Shown: positions 18,080 to 26,519, numbered from the stretch's first letter. The stretch: DNA of 64,000 nucleotides from Oscillospiraceae bacterium (GCA_900768245.1 CAAGCE010000187.1:1-64000), one strand, 5' to 3'. The notes: generated from the letters alone by a model not told the origin. Translations and numbers: made by a program.

Positions 18080-18508
18080 TTATAAAAAGCCTTTTAGTCG
18101 GTCGAGGTAATGCTGTTCTTTGTTGAGAAGGTCCTTTGCCTGCTGTTCAAGCTTTGGTGATAAGGTCTGTGAATTGTTCAGCACCTTGTTTATCTCAATT
18201 ATGCCCATATTGGTACCTTGTATCAGCATTTCCGCAATATGACCCGTGGAGTTATCCATAGCCGTTTTGCATTGGATAGTTATGCCTGTCATTAATTTGA
18301 GCATAGGGGAGATTGGCTTGCCTGTTAAATGAAGATTATGCATCTGGCGGTTTACTGTGTTTGTCCGGCTGCTGTATTCATTAAGCTGATGCCGAAGCTC
18401 GTTTTTTAAAGCTGAATCCTGTACGCTCGGAAAAATTTTTTTTATTGATTCTGTGCCCATTTCGGCATTCTGGCGTATAGCTGTCAATAGCTTTTCCTGA
18501 TCATTCAT
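18080..18508 (-). CDS. Predicted four-helix-bundle protein, unknown function
   Basis: A 142-residue, almost entirely helical protein (MNDQEKLLTAIRQNAEMGTE...), with amphipathic helices of about 30 residues separated at 35, 75 and 110; the pattern suggests a ferritin-like or DUF2383-type bundle, but no metal-ligand motif stands out. I placed the start at ATG 18508 where the first helix begins. The strong SD (GAAAGGAGG) is 28 nt upstream, with a small hairpin between; a GTG at 18547 overlapping the SD is the alternative. Co-transcribed with the 57-residue gene. Confidence 0.7.
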   Translation of the reverse strand: MNDQEKLLTAIRQNAEMGTESIKKIFPSVQDSALKNELRHQLNEYSSRTNTVNRQMHNLHLTGKPISPMLKLMTGITIQCKTAMDNSTGHIAEMLIQGTNMGIIEINKVLNNSQTLSPKLEQQAKDLLNKEQHYLDRLKGFL

Positions 18509-18547
18509 TTTTATATTTGCACTTATAAAAGTGTTTCCTCCTTTCAC
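18506..18547 (-). promoter_or_regulatory. Displaced Shine-Dalgarno with intervening hairpin (helical-bundle gene)
   Basis: In transcript order: GAAAGGAGG ending at 18537, AAA, hairpin CACTT-TTAT-AAGTG (18533-18520), eleven bases, ATG 18508. SD to start is 28 nt, or 14 nt if the hairpin is folded. The stem is only 5 bp, the weakest of the three cases in this window. Confidence 0.4.
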
Positions 18548-18597
18548 GCTTTTTCTTATTTTTTGCTGTGCTTAAAAAATTATTTAAGGGATTTATA

Positions 18598-18626
18598 TTG
18601 TATTTCGGCATATTTTGCTGTATAAT
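18598..18626 (+). promoter_or_regulatory. Sigma-A promoter of the membrane-protein gene
   Basis: TTGTAT (18598-18603), 17-bp spacer, TATAAT (18621-18626), 42 bp before the start at 18669. Confidence 0.6.
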
Positions 18627-18668
18627 ATAAAAATGAGTTTATTTTGATTTGTAAAGTGAAGGTTATTT

Positions 18669-19217
18669 ATGAAGAAAAAGGAAAAATTTATAGTAAGGGC
18701 ATTAAAAGGTATCGGATACAGCGTGTTAAGTGAAATTCTGTGTGCTGTGCTTGTTATGTCGCTTATCGTATTTGTAAGAAAAATATTTGTGCTTAAAGTA
18801 GTGCTTGCGGTTTGTACGCTTATAATAACACTTGGATTGTATTTTAACTGGGCATATAAGGCTGCACGGCTTGACAGGGATATGGTAAAATTCCACGGTA
18901 TGGAATATGACAGATATATGCCGCTGAAAATGGCACTTGTCGGACCAATAATAAGCTATATAAGTATTATTGTGCTTTTTCTTTCGTATATCGGAGTAAT
19001 TCCTGATATATTCAATTTCTATTTGCTGTTTAATATGTTTGTTCTGCCAGCGGTCGACGCTTTTACAGACGGACGAACTTTGGAAGTGCTGACTGTTCCC
19101 GGATTTTTAGGGATTCTTGCATTGGTGCTTACTCAGCCTGCAGCGATCGCAGCGTCATATATTATGGTTTATAAGGACGTTGACATAGTAAAGAAAGTAT
19201 TTTATAAGGATCACTAA
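18669..19217 (+). CDS. Hypothetical integral membrane protein
   Basis: A 182-residue protein with about four or five hydrophobic segments (near 17-36, 40-60, 88-110, 115-130, 140-165) and basic ends. No catalytic or transport motif was recognised. SD GAAGG, own consensus-like promoter upstream, and a strong terminator immediately after the stop, so it is a single-gene unit. Confidence 0.75.
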   Translation: MKKKEKFIVRALKGIGYSVLSEILCAVLVMSLIVFVRKIFVLKVVLAVCTLIITLGLYFNWAYKAARLDRDMVKFHGMEYDRYMPLKMALVGPIISYISIIVLFLSYIGVIPDIFNFYLLFNMFVLPAVDAFTDGRTLEVLTVPGFLGILALVLTQPAAIAASYIMVYKDVDIVKKVFYKDH

Positions 19218-19262
19218 AAAATGCATCGGTAAATCTGTTTGATTTATCGGTGCATTTTTGCA
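19217..19262 (+). terminator. Rho-independent terminator
   Basis: AAAATGCATCGGTAAATC pairs with GATTTATCGGTGCATTTT (one G-T) around a TGTTT loop and ends in a T run; it directly follows the membrane-protein stop. Confidence 0.9.
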
Positions 19263-19314
19263 TAGTTGCATATAAACAGCAGATAATATCAGAAAAAACA
19301 TTCGGGGTGATATT

Positions 19315-19677
19315 ATGGCTGATAAAAAGGGCAGAAAATATTTTGGTATTTTAGGAGGGATAACAGGACTTGCAAATGGCTTTTTTGGCTCAGGCGGTGG
19401 TATAATTGCCGTTCCAATGCTGGAAAAAGCTGATATTGAAGCAAAAAAGTCCCATGCAACTTCTCTTGCATTAACGCTGCCATTGTCGATAGTTTCTATG
19501 ATCTTTTACGCAATAGACGGTGTATTTGATTTTAAGGATGCATTGCCGCTTATCCCGTTCGGTCTGGCAGGAGCGGTTTTCGGCAGTATATGTCTGAAAA
19601 AAGTATCAAACAAATGGCTGAAACGAATTTTCGGAGTGTTTTTGATTATTGCGGGCGGGAGAATGATTTTAGGATGA
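19315..19677 (+). CDS. TauE/SafE-family exporter, N-terminal half
   Basis: Half-size member of the TauE/SafE (TSUP) anion exporter family, 120 residues with four membrane segments. The signature GITGLANGFFGSGGGIIAVPML is at the N-terminus. Its stop overlaps the start of a second half-size gene (ATGA), so the two halves probably form a heterodimer equal to one full-length transporter. Such split pairs are common in Firmicutes. Substrate (sulfite, sulfoacetate or other anion) unknown. Confidence 0.88.
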   Translation: MADKKGRKYFGILGGITGLANGFFGSGGGIIAVPMLEKADIEAKKSHATSLALTLPLSIVSMIFYAIDGVFDFKDALPLIPFGLAGAVFGSICLKKVSNKWLKRIFGVFLIIAGGRMILG

Positions 19678-20030
19678 TAGCTACATTTGCTGCTGCTTTT
19701 ATTACAGGTGTTTTTGCTTCAATGGGCGTAGGCGGAGGTATGATACTGATAGTCTATATGACAGTGTTTCAGCATATGCCGCAGCTTAATGCACAGGGAA
19801 TAAATCTGGTCTATTTTATTCCGATAGCGATCTTATCGTTGATCATCCATACTAAAAATAAGCTTGTTGAATGGAAAAAGGTCCGACCTGCGATATTATG
19901 CGGTGTTGTAACGGCAATTATAGGTTCATATGCAGCAATATATATTGGTTCGGATATTTTAAAAAGGATCTTCGGGGGATTTATTCTGATAATCGGTATA
20001 AAAGAGCTTTTCTTTGCCAAAAAGAAATAA
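19674..20030 (+). CDS. TauE/SafE-family exporter, C-terminal half
   Basis: Second half of the split exporter, 118 residues with four membrane segments. It repeats the family signature as FITGVFASMGVGGGMILIVYM. The start is ATG 19674, overlapping the previous stop by four bases; no separate SD is needed for coupled translation. Both halves have intact ends, which argues against a recent frameshift. Followed by a bidirectional terminator. Confidence 0.88.
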   Translation: MIATFAAAFITGVFASMGVGGGMILIVYMTVFQHMPQLNAQGINLVYFIPIAILSLIIHTKNKLVEWKKVRPAILCGVVTAIIGSYAAIYIGSDILKRIFGGFILIIGIKELFFAKKK

Positions 20031-20061
20031 GGGGCATTCCGCAATGAAATGCTCCTTATTT
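20025..20061. terminator. Bidirectional terminator
   Basis: AAATAAGGGGCATT and AATGCTCCTTATTT form an imperfect stem between the convergent TauE/SafE and EAL genes; AT runs on both sides. Confidence 0.75.
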
Positions 20062-21267
20062 TTATCTTTTCTTTAAATCGACGCAGACTATTATCATTTC
20101 GCCGTTCTTATTATAGAAATGTGATGAAATGGTCTTACAGCTTTTGCCTGTTGCACTTGAAATATACCAGCCTGAAATAAACGGATCTTCAATTTGCTCT
20201 TTTATTGCATAAAAATAATTTTTAATATCGTGATTTACGCCATATATAGCAGGCTGATAACCTGCAAGAATTTCAGTATCCGGGGACATAACAGTATCGG
20301 TTATCTGAAAACCTTTCTGGTCGATCAGAAATGCACATTCTATCTCATTATGTTCTGAAATGTATTTGTTTAGTGCCAAATTATATTTCTCAGGTGCAAT
20401 ATCAGTCAGCGAGTTTACCAAATCATAAATAATACGCTTGTATGTTTCGATTTTAACGTTGACAACAGTAGGATTTTTTTTCATGCTGAGATTGAGTTTT
20501 AATGCAGCATCTTCAAGCTTCAGACGTGCTTCATTTGAAAAAAGGTAGTTGAATTGTTCAGGCTTTGAAAAATAGAAACCCTGAAAATAGTCAACGCCCA
20601 TAAGCATACAGGTTATTACCTCGTCAACAGTTTCAACGCCCTCGGCAACAGTCAGAGCACCAATGTTTTTGGCAGTATTAATGATCGACTTGAAAACTTC
20701 CTGATTATATGTATTTGATTCAATATTTGAAACTATGGCACGGTCGATTTTGATTATGTCAGGATTGATGAGCATAATTCGGTTCTGAACTTCCAGTCCC
20801 GAACCGACATTGTCAAGTGCAATAAGAAATCCCTTTGAACGATAATAGTCAACAAACATCAAAAGATCATATGTATCCTTTACGTTTGACTCATTCAGTT
20901 CAAGAACAATATTTTCAGGTGGAATATTATTTTCTGAAGCTGTCCTGAGTATTTCACCGTTGCCAGGAATAACATTATTAAGGACCGATGTTTCAAAATT
21001 AACATATAGCGTCGGTGCAGACTTTTCTTTTTTGAAAGCGCACATGGCTTTTTCACGGCAAAGACGGTCGACCTTTAAAACGCTGTCAGTTTTTTCGGCA
21101 TAATTGAACAAAAAATAAGGAGAAACGGTTTCGCCGTGATAGTCGCCTCTTGCAAGAGCTTCAAGACCGACGATTTTTTTTGTATTAAGAGAAAATATAG
21201 GTTGGAATTCAACGAAAATATCTTTATTATCAATGACTTCCCGTACTATATCGGGGGTAATGTTCAT
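20062..21267 (-). CDS. EAL-domain cyclic-di-GMP phosphodiesterase-like protein with C-terminal sensor domain
   Basis: Residues 1-250 form an EAL domain, which hydrolyses or binds cyclic di-GMP. The equivalents of the key residues are Q22, E36 (EALAR), N90, E123, K173, E209 and Q229. The loop usually reading DDFG is DNVG (152-155): the second metal-site aspartate is asparagine, which may lower activity. Residues 265-401 resemble the PDC/Cache-like YkuI C-terminal domain (AFLIDQKGFQIT...GWYISSATGK), probably a cytosolic ligand sensor as no membrane segment is present. SD AGGAG, operon with the small membrane protein upstream. Confidence 0.88.
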   Translation of the reverse strand: MNITPDIVREVIDNKDIFVEFQPIFSLNTKKIVGLEALARGDYHGETVSPYFLFNYAEKTDSVLKVDRLCREKAMCAFKKEKSAPTLYVNFETSVLNNVIPGNGEILRTASENNIPPENIVLELNESNVKDTYDLLMFVDYYRSKGFLIALDNVGSGLEVQNRIMLINPDIIKIDRAIVSNIESNTYNQEVFKSIINTAKNIGALTVAEGVETVDEVITCMLMGVDYFQGFYFSKPEQFNYLFSNEARLKLEDAALKLNLSMKKNPTVVNVKIETYKRIIYDLVNSLTDIAPEKYNLALNKYISEHNEIECAFLIDQKGFQITDTVMSPDTEILAGYQPAIYGVNHDIKNYFYAIKEQIEDPFISGWYISSATGKSCKTISSHFYNKNGEMIIVCVDLKKR

Positions 21268-21303
21268 AAAATAAAACTCCTGTGATGAAAGGTGAGCGGA
21301 ATG

Positions 21304-21636
21304 TTATTGAAGCTTAAGATCCACAGCATCATAAATAGAGTAAAGCTTCTGAACACCGTTTTCGAGAAAAAAGTAATGAGCAATATACGGGATAACGAGT
21401 ACAAGTATAAGTGCCGATACGGCAAGAGTTGCTGCAAGCTGTGATATGAAAAAAATAATAAGGCTGAGGAAAAGCAGTACAGCAAATAAGCAGGTAACAA
21501 TGAGATGTATAAGGCGTTCATGCTGCATAAAAGCAATTTTGGTAAGAAGTTCACTTTTTAGCTTTGCCAGATCTGTATTTTCATCTTCAAGTTGTTCAAG
21601 AACAAGATTTATGTAAGCTGAGAAATATTTTTTCAT
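21304..21636 (-). CDS. Small membrane protein, operon partner of the EAL protein
   Basis: A 110-residue protein: an amphipathic, charged N-terminal helix (1-40) followed by two adjacent hydrophobic segments (about 42-62 and 66-88) and a short tail. No family recognised. SD GGAGG 10 nt before the ATG. It lies 36 nt upstream of the EAL gene on the same strand, so it may localise or modulate that protein (inference). Confidence 0.7.
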   Translation of the reverse strand: MKKYFSAYINLVLEQLEDENTDLAKLKSELLTKIAFMQHERLIHLIVTCLFAVLLFLSLIIFFISQLAATLAVSALILVLVIPYIAHYFFLENGVQKLYSIYDAVDLKLQ

Positions 21637-21833
21637 AAATCAGCCGCCTCCGTTACAATAAAATCGGCAGAGATCCGATTATTAATTATTTATATGATAA
21701 TTATACCATATACTTTGGATTTTTTCAATACTTAACAAAAATTAACCTGCTTTTAATCCAAAATATACTTGCAATCTACAAAAAAATATGCAATAATATA
21801 TGGTAATCTTAAAAAAGAAAAGGTGACCGTAAA

Positions 21834-22673
21834 ATGAAATATATTATATTGGCATTAAAAGGTATAGCAATGGGTATTGCAAATGCGATACCCGGGGTAA
21901 GCGGAGGAACTATTGCTGTTATTACAAAGATCTATGATGAGCTTCTTGAATCAATTACTCCGAATATCAAAAAGCTTATAAAAAATATGCCGTTTCTTTT
22001 ACCTGTCGGCATAGGAATGATAATAGGTATCCTGCTTGCCGCAAAGGTTCTTGCATTCTTGTTTGAAACATATAATGTACCCACACAGCTTTTCTTTATG
22101 GGAATTATTCTCGGAAGTATGCCAATGATATACCAGGAAGCTACAAGGGAAAAAAAGCTCCAGCCGATCAATATTATCCCGTTTTTGATCGGTGCAGGAA
22201 TAATGATAGGAATGTTCTTTATCCGCACAGATAACATATCAAGTGTTGACAGCAGTCTTACAGTAGGAAATGCAGTATTATTTGTTTTAGCCGCTTTTCT
22301 TGCTGCTGTTGCAATGATAATCCCGGGGATCAGCGGTGCTTTGGTAATGAAGATCCTTGGTGCATATGACGCAGCAATTATGGCATTAAACGATATGAAT
22401 ATCCCTGTTATTCTTCTTTTTGCAGTAGGTGCTATCGTAGGAATATTTGTTGCCGCAAAAGTTATCTCAATGCTTCTGAAAAAATTCCGCAAAGAAACAT
22501 ATTGCATTATAGCAGGACTTATTATAGGTTCAGTTCCGTCGGTATTTCCATCGGGATTCAGATTTGATGCACAGGGTATTGTGGGAATAATATTGCTTGT
22601 TGTAGGACTTGCTGTTCCGACGTTAAGCGAACTTCCATCTAAAAATAAACTCAAAGCTAAAGAAAATGATTAA
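21834..22673 (+). CDS. DUF368 membrane protein (undecaprenyl-phosphate flippase type)
   Basis: A 279-residue DUF368 protein with eight or so membrane segments and the two hallmark re-entrant motifs: GIANAIPGVSGGTIAVIT near residue 15 and AMIIPGISGALVMKILGAYD near 160. Members of this family have been reported to recycle undecaprenyl phosphate across the membrane for cell-wall synthesis. SD AAAGGTGA; ends at a strong terminator. Confidence 0.92.
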   Translation: MKYIILALKGIAMGIANAIPGVSGGTIAVITKIYDELLESITPNIKKLIKNMPFLLPVGIGMIIGILLAAKVLAFLFETYNVPTQLFFMGIILGSMPMIYQEATREKKLQPINIIPFLIGAGIMIGMFFIRTDNISSVDSSLTVGNAVLFVLAAFLAAVAMIIPGISGALVMKILGAYDAAIMALNDMNIPVILLFAVGAIVGIFVAAKVISMLLKKFRKETYCIIAGLIIGSVPSVFPSGFRFDAQGIVGIILLVVGLAVPTLSELPSKNKLKAKEND

Positions 22674-22720
22674 TTGAATATTTTTTAGGCTATATTTTTA
22701 CGTAGCTTTCATTTAATTAT

Positions 22721-22779
22721 CACATTCATGGGTATAATATAATTCAAACGAAGAATTATACCAATGAATGTGTTTTTTT
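22721..22779 (+). terminator. Rho-independent terminator after DUF368 gene
   Basis: CACATTCATGGGTATAAT...ATTATACCAATGAATGTG stem (22721-22772) is followed by TTTTTTT. Confidence 0.9.
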
Positions 22780-22812
22780 ATTTGTATAAATAGATTTGAT
22801 CGTAAATATGTG

Positions 22813-22857
22813 AAAAGGAGGATATATTCCGATACAGGAATATGGTTATAAATTATG
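22813..22857 (+). promoter_or_regulatory. Displaced Shine-Dalgarno with intervening hairpin (htrA)
   Basis: AAAAGGAGG (22813-22821) is 33 nt from the only possible htrA start, ATG 22855 (an in-frame TAA at 22849 blocks upstream starts). Exactly between lies a perfect hairpin, ATATTCC-GATACA-GGAATAT (22824-22843); if folded, SD and start would be 13 nt apart. A six-codon reading frame (ATG 22842 to TGA 22862) overlaps the start. For a stress protease this could be a temperature- or ligand-sensitive switch (inference). Confidence 0.6.
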
Positions 22858-24129
22858 TGTGAATATAATGAAAATCATTCCCGTAAGGATAATACGGCAG
22901 AAGTGACATATTATCCTGAAAATAAATGCAGCGGTTCTGCGAAAAAAAGCTTTGGCACTGTTAAGGTTACGGGATTTCTTCTTGCTATGGCACTTGTTTC
23001 GGTGACATCAATATGCATTTATGATAAGGTAAGCAGCAGATCAAATAGTATTGACAGCGCAGTTTCGTCGACGGTAACAAGTCAGACTTCGGAAACTGTA
23101 TCAGACCCAATAGAAAATGTTGTGGAAGCACAGGCAGATTTTTCAAACGCTTCAAAATATCAAAGTATTATAGAATTGTCTTCCCGTGATGATGCACTGT
23201 CAATTCCTGAGATAGTAAAAAAGGTAAAACCATCGGTTGTAGGAATTTCGTCAGAGTTCAGCACCTCGGCAGTAAGCACAGGTACAGGAATTATTATGTC
23301 AGATGACGGCTACATCGTTACAAATGCTCACGTTATACAAAATACGGAAAATGGTATTACCGAGCGTTCAAGCAACGTTATGGTTGTTCTGTCAGACAGT
23401 ACGGAATGTGAAGCTGAAATTATCGGAGCAGACAGCCGTACAGATCTTGCCGTTATAAAAATATCTCCTGACGGAAAAAAGCTTGCGGCGGCTGAATTCG
23501 GCGACAGCAATGATCTGATGGAGGGAGAGCTTGCAATAGCAATAGGCAACCCATTGGGATTTGAGCTTTACGGTTCAACGACCTGCGGAATAATAAGCGC
23601 ACTTGACAGAACAATAACCGTAGGCGAATATGAAATGGACCTTATCCAGACTGATGCAGCAATAAATCCCGGAAACAGCGGCGGACCTCTTCTCAACAGC
23701 TGCGGACAGGTAATAGGTATCAATTCCAGCAAAATTATTTCAGATTATGCAGAAGGACTTGGCTTTGCGATCCCAATATCATCAGCACAGCCTATAATTG
23801 ATGACCTTATTGCAAACGGTTATGTCACAGGCAGACCAATGGTAGGCATAAGCGGAGAGGATATAAATGAGATCACAGCTAAATATTATAATCTTCCGCA
23901 GGGCGTATGCGTACGTTTTATAACTCCTGATTCAGCAGCCGAATACAGCGGCATAGAGGTTGGTGATATAATAATCGGACTTAACGGCAAAAGCATATAT
24001 ACTATGGAAGAATTAAATAAAATGCTTGATGAATTTACAGCAGGTGATACGGTAAACCTTACAATATATCGCAGAGATACCGAAGCTCAGTTTGAAATAC
24101 CGCTTGTTCTTGATGAAAGCAGATCATAA
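22855..24129 (+). CDS. htrA: HtrA/DegP-family serine protease with PDZ domain
   Basis: Membrane-anchored quality-control protease. A cytosolic tail (1-38) precedes one membrane segment (about 42-60), a Ser/Thr-rich linker, the trypsin-like domain and a C-terminal PDZ domain (about 325-420). The triad is visible: His in TNAHV, Asp in SRTDLAVI, Ser in NPGNSGGPL. The start ATG 22855 is forced by an upstream in-frame stop, and its SD is displaced by a hairpin, suggesting translational control. Length 424 matches Gram-positive HtrA. Followed by its own terminator. Confidence 0.95.
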   Translation: MCEYNENHSRKDNTAEVTYYPENKCSGSAKKSFGTVKVTGFLLAMALVSVTSICIYDKVSSRSNSIDSAVSSTVTSQTSETVSDPIENVVEAQADFSNASKYQSIIELSSRDDALSIPEIVKKVKPSVVGISSEFSTSAVSTGTGIIMSDDGYIVTNAHVIQNTENGITERSSNVMVVLSDSTECEAEIIGADSRTDLAVIKISPDGKKLAAAEFGDSNDLMEGELAIAIGNPLGFELYGSTTCGIISALDRTITVGEYEMDLIQTDAAINPGNSGGPLLNSCGQVIGINSSKIISDYAEGLGFAIPISSAQPIIDDLIANGYVTGRPMVGISGEDINEITAKYYNLPQGVCVRFITPDSAAEYSGIEVGDIIIGLNGKSIYTMEELNKMLDEFTAGDTVNLTIYRRDTEAQFEIPLVLDESRS

Positions 24130-24132
24130 TTT

Positions 24133-24171
24133 AAGGCGTGCATTGATAAAACTTTGTACGCCTTATTTTTT
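24133..24171 (+). terminator. Rho-independent terminator after htrA
   Basis: AAGGCGT (24133-24139) pairs with ACGCCTT (24158-24164), then ATTTTTTTG. Confidence 0.85.
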
Positions 24172-24274
24172 GTATTGAAATCCGCAGCATAAAATGGTAT
24201 ACTTGTTATTGTGGCATATGCAGCCTAAAATGCTCATAGAATGTGGTAAACAAGCTATGGGAGGGTGTATATCC

Positions 24275-25000
24275 ATGAAAGAGAAATATAAAAAGAAGTT
24301 TAATGCTGCTGTTGTTATATTATCGTTCTGTGCCTGCGCAGGTATAATTATATTTGCAAAGGGAAAAATCGAAAGCGCAGTTACAACTGTGTCCACAGAG
24401 CCGCATAATCAGACTATGATAGTTCTTGATGCGGGTCACGGCGGTATGGACGGAGGCTGTTCAACTGCCGACGGGAAAACAGAGAAGGGCATAAATCTGA
24501 ATATTCTTTTGTCTGTGCGTGATATGGCAAGATTTTTCGGATATAATGTTGATGCAACAAGAATCAAAGATGTTTCGATACATGACAGCGGAGTTACTGG
24601 AATAAGAAATCAAAAGGTCTCCGATATGGAAAACCGTCTGGAGCTTTTTAATAAATATCCAGATGCTGTTTGTGTATCAATACATCAGAATACTTTTTCT
24701 GACCCGAAATATAACGGTGCGCAGATGTTCTATTCCGATAAAAATCCCGAAAGCGAACGCCTTGCTTCAATAATGCAAAGCTGCTTTGTTGAAAATCTTC
24801 AGCCTGATAATCAGAGAGAAACAAAGCTTTGCGGAAATGAACTGTATTTATGCTATTTTTGTAATAATCCTGCTGTAATGGTCGAATGTGGATTTCTTTC
24901 AAATCCTGATGAAGCTGCCAAGCTTACGGATAAGGCATATCAGCAGCAGGTAGCATTTACTGTTTTTTCGGGAATAAATGAGTTTGTGACAACTACATAA
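24275..25000 (+). CDS. cwlD: N-acetylmuramoyl-L-alanine amidase, CwlD-like
   Basis: Zinc amidase (Amidase_3) that cleaves the lactyl-peptide bond of peptidoglycan; CwlD acts in making the muramic-lactam of the spore cortex. After an N-terminal membrane anchor (about 10-30), the zinc-site motifs are VLDAGHGGMDGG, a glutamate in GKTEKGINLN, SIHQN and the late VMVECGFLSNPDEA. The start was set at 24275, ten nt after GGGAGG, giving 241 residues as usual for CwlD. Sporulation role is inferred from family and from spoIVB nearby. Followed at 15 nt by radA. Confidence 0.88.
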   Translation: MKEKYKKKFNAAVVILSFCACAGIIIFAKGKIESAVTTVSTEPHNQTMIVLDAGHGGMDGGCSTADGKTEKGINLNILLSVRDMARFFGYNVDATRIKDVSIHDSGVTGIRNQKVSDMENRLELFNKYPDAVCVSIHQNTFSDPKYNGAQMFYSDKNPESERLASIMQSCFVENLQPDNQRETKLCGNELYLCYFCNNPAVMVECGFLSNPDEAAKLTDKAYQQQVAFTVFSGINEFVTTT

Positions 25001-25015
25001 AATACGGAGGTATAA

Positions 25016-26419
25016 ATGGCAGGAAAATTAAAAGTAGTTTACATATGTAATCAATGCGGATATGAAAGCTCGAAATGGAACGGCAAATGTCCGTCATGCG
25101 GAGAATGGAATACATTTGAAGAGCAGGAAGCGGCTCCTGTGCAGACAAGATCATCACTTAGAAATTCTGCACCGATAGGAACAATGGATCTTTCATCGCA
25201 GATAAAGGGACTAAGTGCAATAGATACAGATGATGAGATACGCTATACAACAGGTATCGGTGAGCTGGACAGGGTTCTTGGCGGCGGACTTGTTAAAGGT
25301 TCGCTTGTACTCCTCGGAGGTGAACCCGGTATAGGAAAATCAACTCTTTTGCTTCAGATATGCAAGTATCTTGGTGAGGAACGTTCTGTTTTATATATAT
25401 CGGGTGAAGAAAGTATACGTCAGATAAAGCTTCGTGCGCAGCGGCTTGGCGTAGATACCGAAAATTTATATCTGCTTTCCACAAATGACGCAAGGGCAGC
25501 TGCGGATACAATAGTTTCAAGCAAGCCCGGAGTAGCGATAATAGACTCGATACAAACTATGGCATTAAGTGAGGTAAACAGCAGCGCAGGCAGTATCTCA
25601 CAGGTGAGAGAATGTACAAATCTGCTTATGCGTACTGCAAAATCCGAAGAGATACCGATATTTGTAGTAAGCCATGTTAATAAAGACGGCGCAATTGCAG
25701 GACCTAAGGTCATGGAGCATATAGTTGATGCCGTACTTTATTTTGAGGGTGAGCGTCATCTCAGCTATCGTTTGCTCAGAGCGGTAAAAAACCGTTATGG
25801 TTCAACCAATGAAGTCGGTGTTTTTGAAATGGGTGATGTCGGACTTGAAGAGGTAGAAAACCCGTCCGAAATGCTTCTTTCGGGAAGACCAAAGGGTATA
25901 TCGGGAAGCTGCGTATCCTGCATTATGGAGGGAAGCAGACCTATTCTTGCGGAGGTACAGGCTCTTGTAACAAAGAGCGGCTTTTCTGCACCGAGAAGAA
26001 CCGCAACAGGCTTTGATTATAACCGCCTTGCAATGATAATCGCCGTGCTTGAAAAAAGAGCAGGAATGTTTTTCGGCACACTTGATGTTTTTCTTAATAT
26101 TGTCGGAGGATTTCGTTTAGATGAGCCGGCAGGCGATCTATCTGTTGCCTTGGCTTTATACAGCGGATTTTATGATTTCCCTCTTGATGAAAAAATGGTC
26201 GCATTCGGTGAAATAGGTCTTGGTGGAGAAATACGCAGCACATCAAACATTTCACAGCGTATCAGAGAGGCTGAGCGTATCGGTTTTACTCATTGCATAA
26301 TACCTAAACAATCTATGAGATTTGTTGATACATCAAAAGTTAACATAAAGCTCACCGCTGTTGCTTCTGTAAAGCAGGCATTCTACGTTGTGAAAAATCA
26401 GAATAATGACGCAGTATAG
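25016..26419 (+). CDS. radA: DNA repair protein RadA (Sms)
   Basis: RecA-like ATPase/helicase that promotes branch migration during recombinational repair. Order: C4 zinc finger (CNQCGYESSKWNGKCPSCGEW, about 10-30), RecA core with Walker A GEPGIGKST, Walker B VAIIDSIQTM, the RadA-specific KNRYGSTNEVGVFEM, and a C-terminal Lon-like domain (DLSVALALYSGF). Length 467 is typical. SD CGGAGG. Probably co-transcribed with cwlD. Confidence 0.97.
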   Translation: MAGKLKVVYICNQCGYESSKWNGKCPSCGEWNTFEEQEAAPVQTRSSLRNSAPIGTMDLSSQIKGLSAIDTDDEIRYTTGIGELDRVLGGGLVKGSLVLLGGEPGIGKSTLLLQICKYLGEERSVLYISGEESIRQIKLRAQRLGVDTENLYLLSTNDARAAADTIVSSKPGVAIIDSIQTMALSEVNSSAGSISQVRECTNLLMRTAKSEEIPIFVVSHVNKDGAIAGPKVMEHIVDAVLYFEGERHLSYRLLRAVKNRYGSTNEVGVFEMGDVGLEEVENPSEMLLSGRPKGISGSCVSCIMEGSRPILAEVQALVTKSGFSAPRRTATGFDYNRLAMIIAVLEKRAGMFFGTLDVFLNIVGGFRLDEPAGDLSVALALYSGFYDFPLDEKMVAFGEIGLGGEIRSTSNISQRIREAERIGFTHCIIPKQSMRFVDTSKVNIKLTAVASVKQAFYVVKNQNNDAV

Positions 26420-26475
26420 CTTGGTTAAGATCATTATTGAATAAATATCTTTGATGTGATAAAATAATTATATTA

Positions 26476-26519
26476 AATCCGCCTGACAGGCAAAAATGTC
26501 AGGCGGATTATTGTTTTTT
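26476..26519 (+). terminator. Rho-independent terminator after radA
   Basis: AATCCGCCTGACA and TGTCAGGCGGATT form a perfect 13-bp stem, followed by ATTGTTTTTTA. Confidence 0.92.

Noticed and set aside
17913..18110. 65-codon plus-strand frame opposite the 57-residue gene
   Set aside because: No SD, whereas the minus-strand gene has AAGGAGA at proper spacing and operon placement.
19315..20030. TauE/SafE pair as one frameshifted gene
   Set aside because: Each half has a complete four-helix unit and the halves are joined by a clean ATGA overlap; split pairs are common in Firmicutes.
21932..22654. 240-codon open frame antisense to the DUF368 gene
   Set aside because: Shadow of a membrane-protein gene; the sense strand carries conserved family motifs and a good SD.
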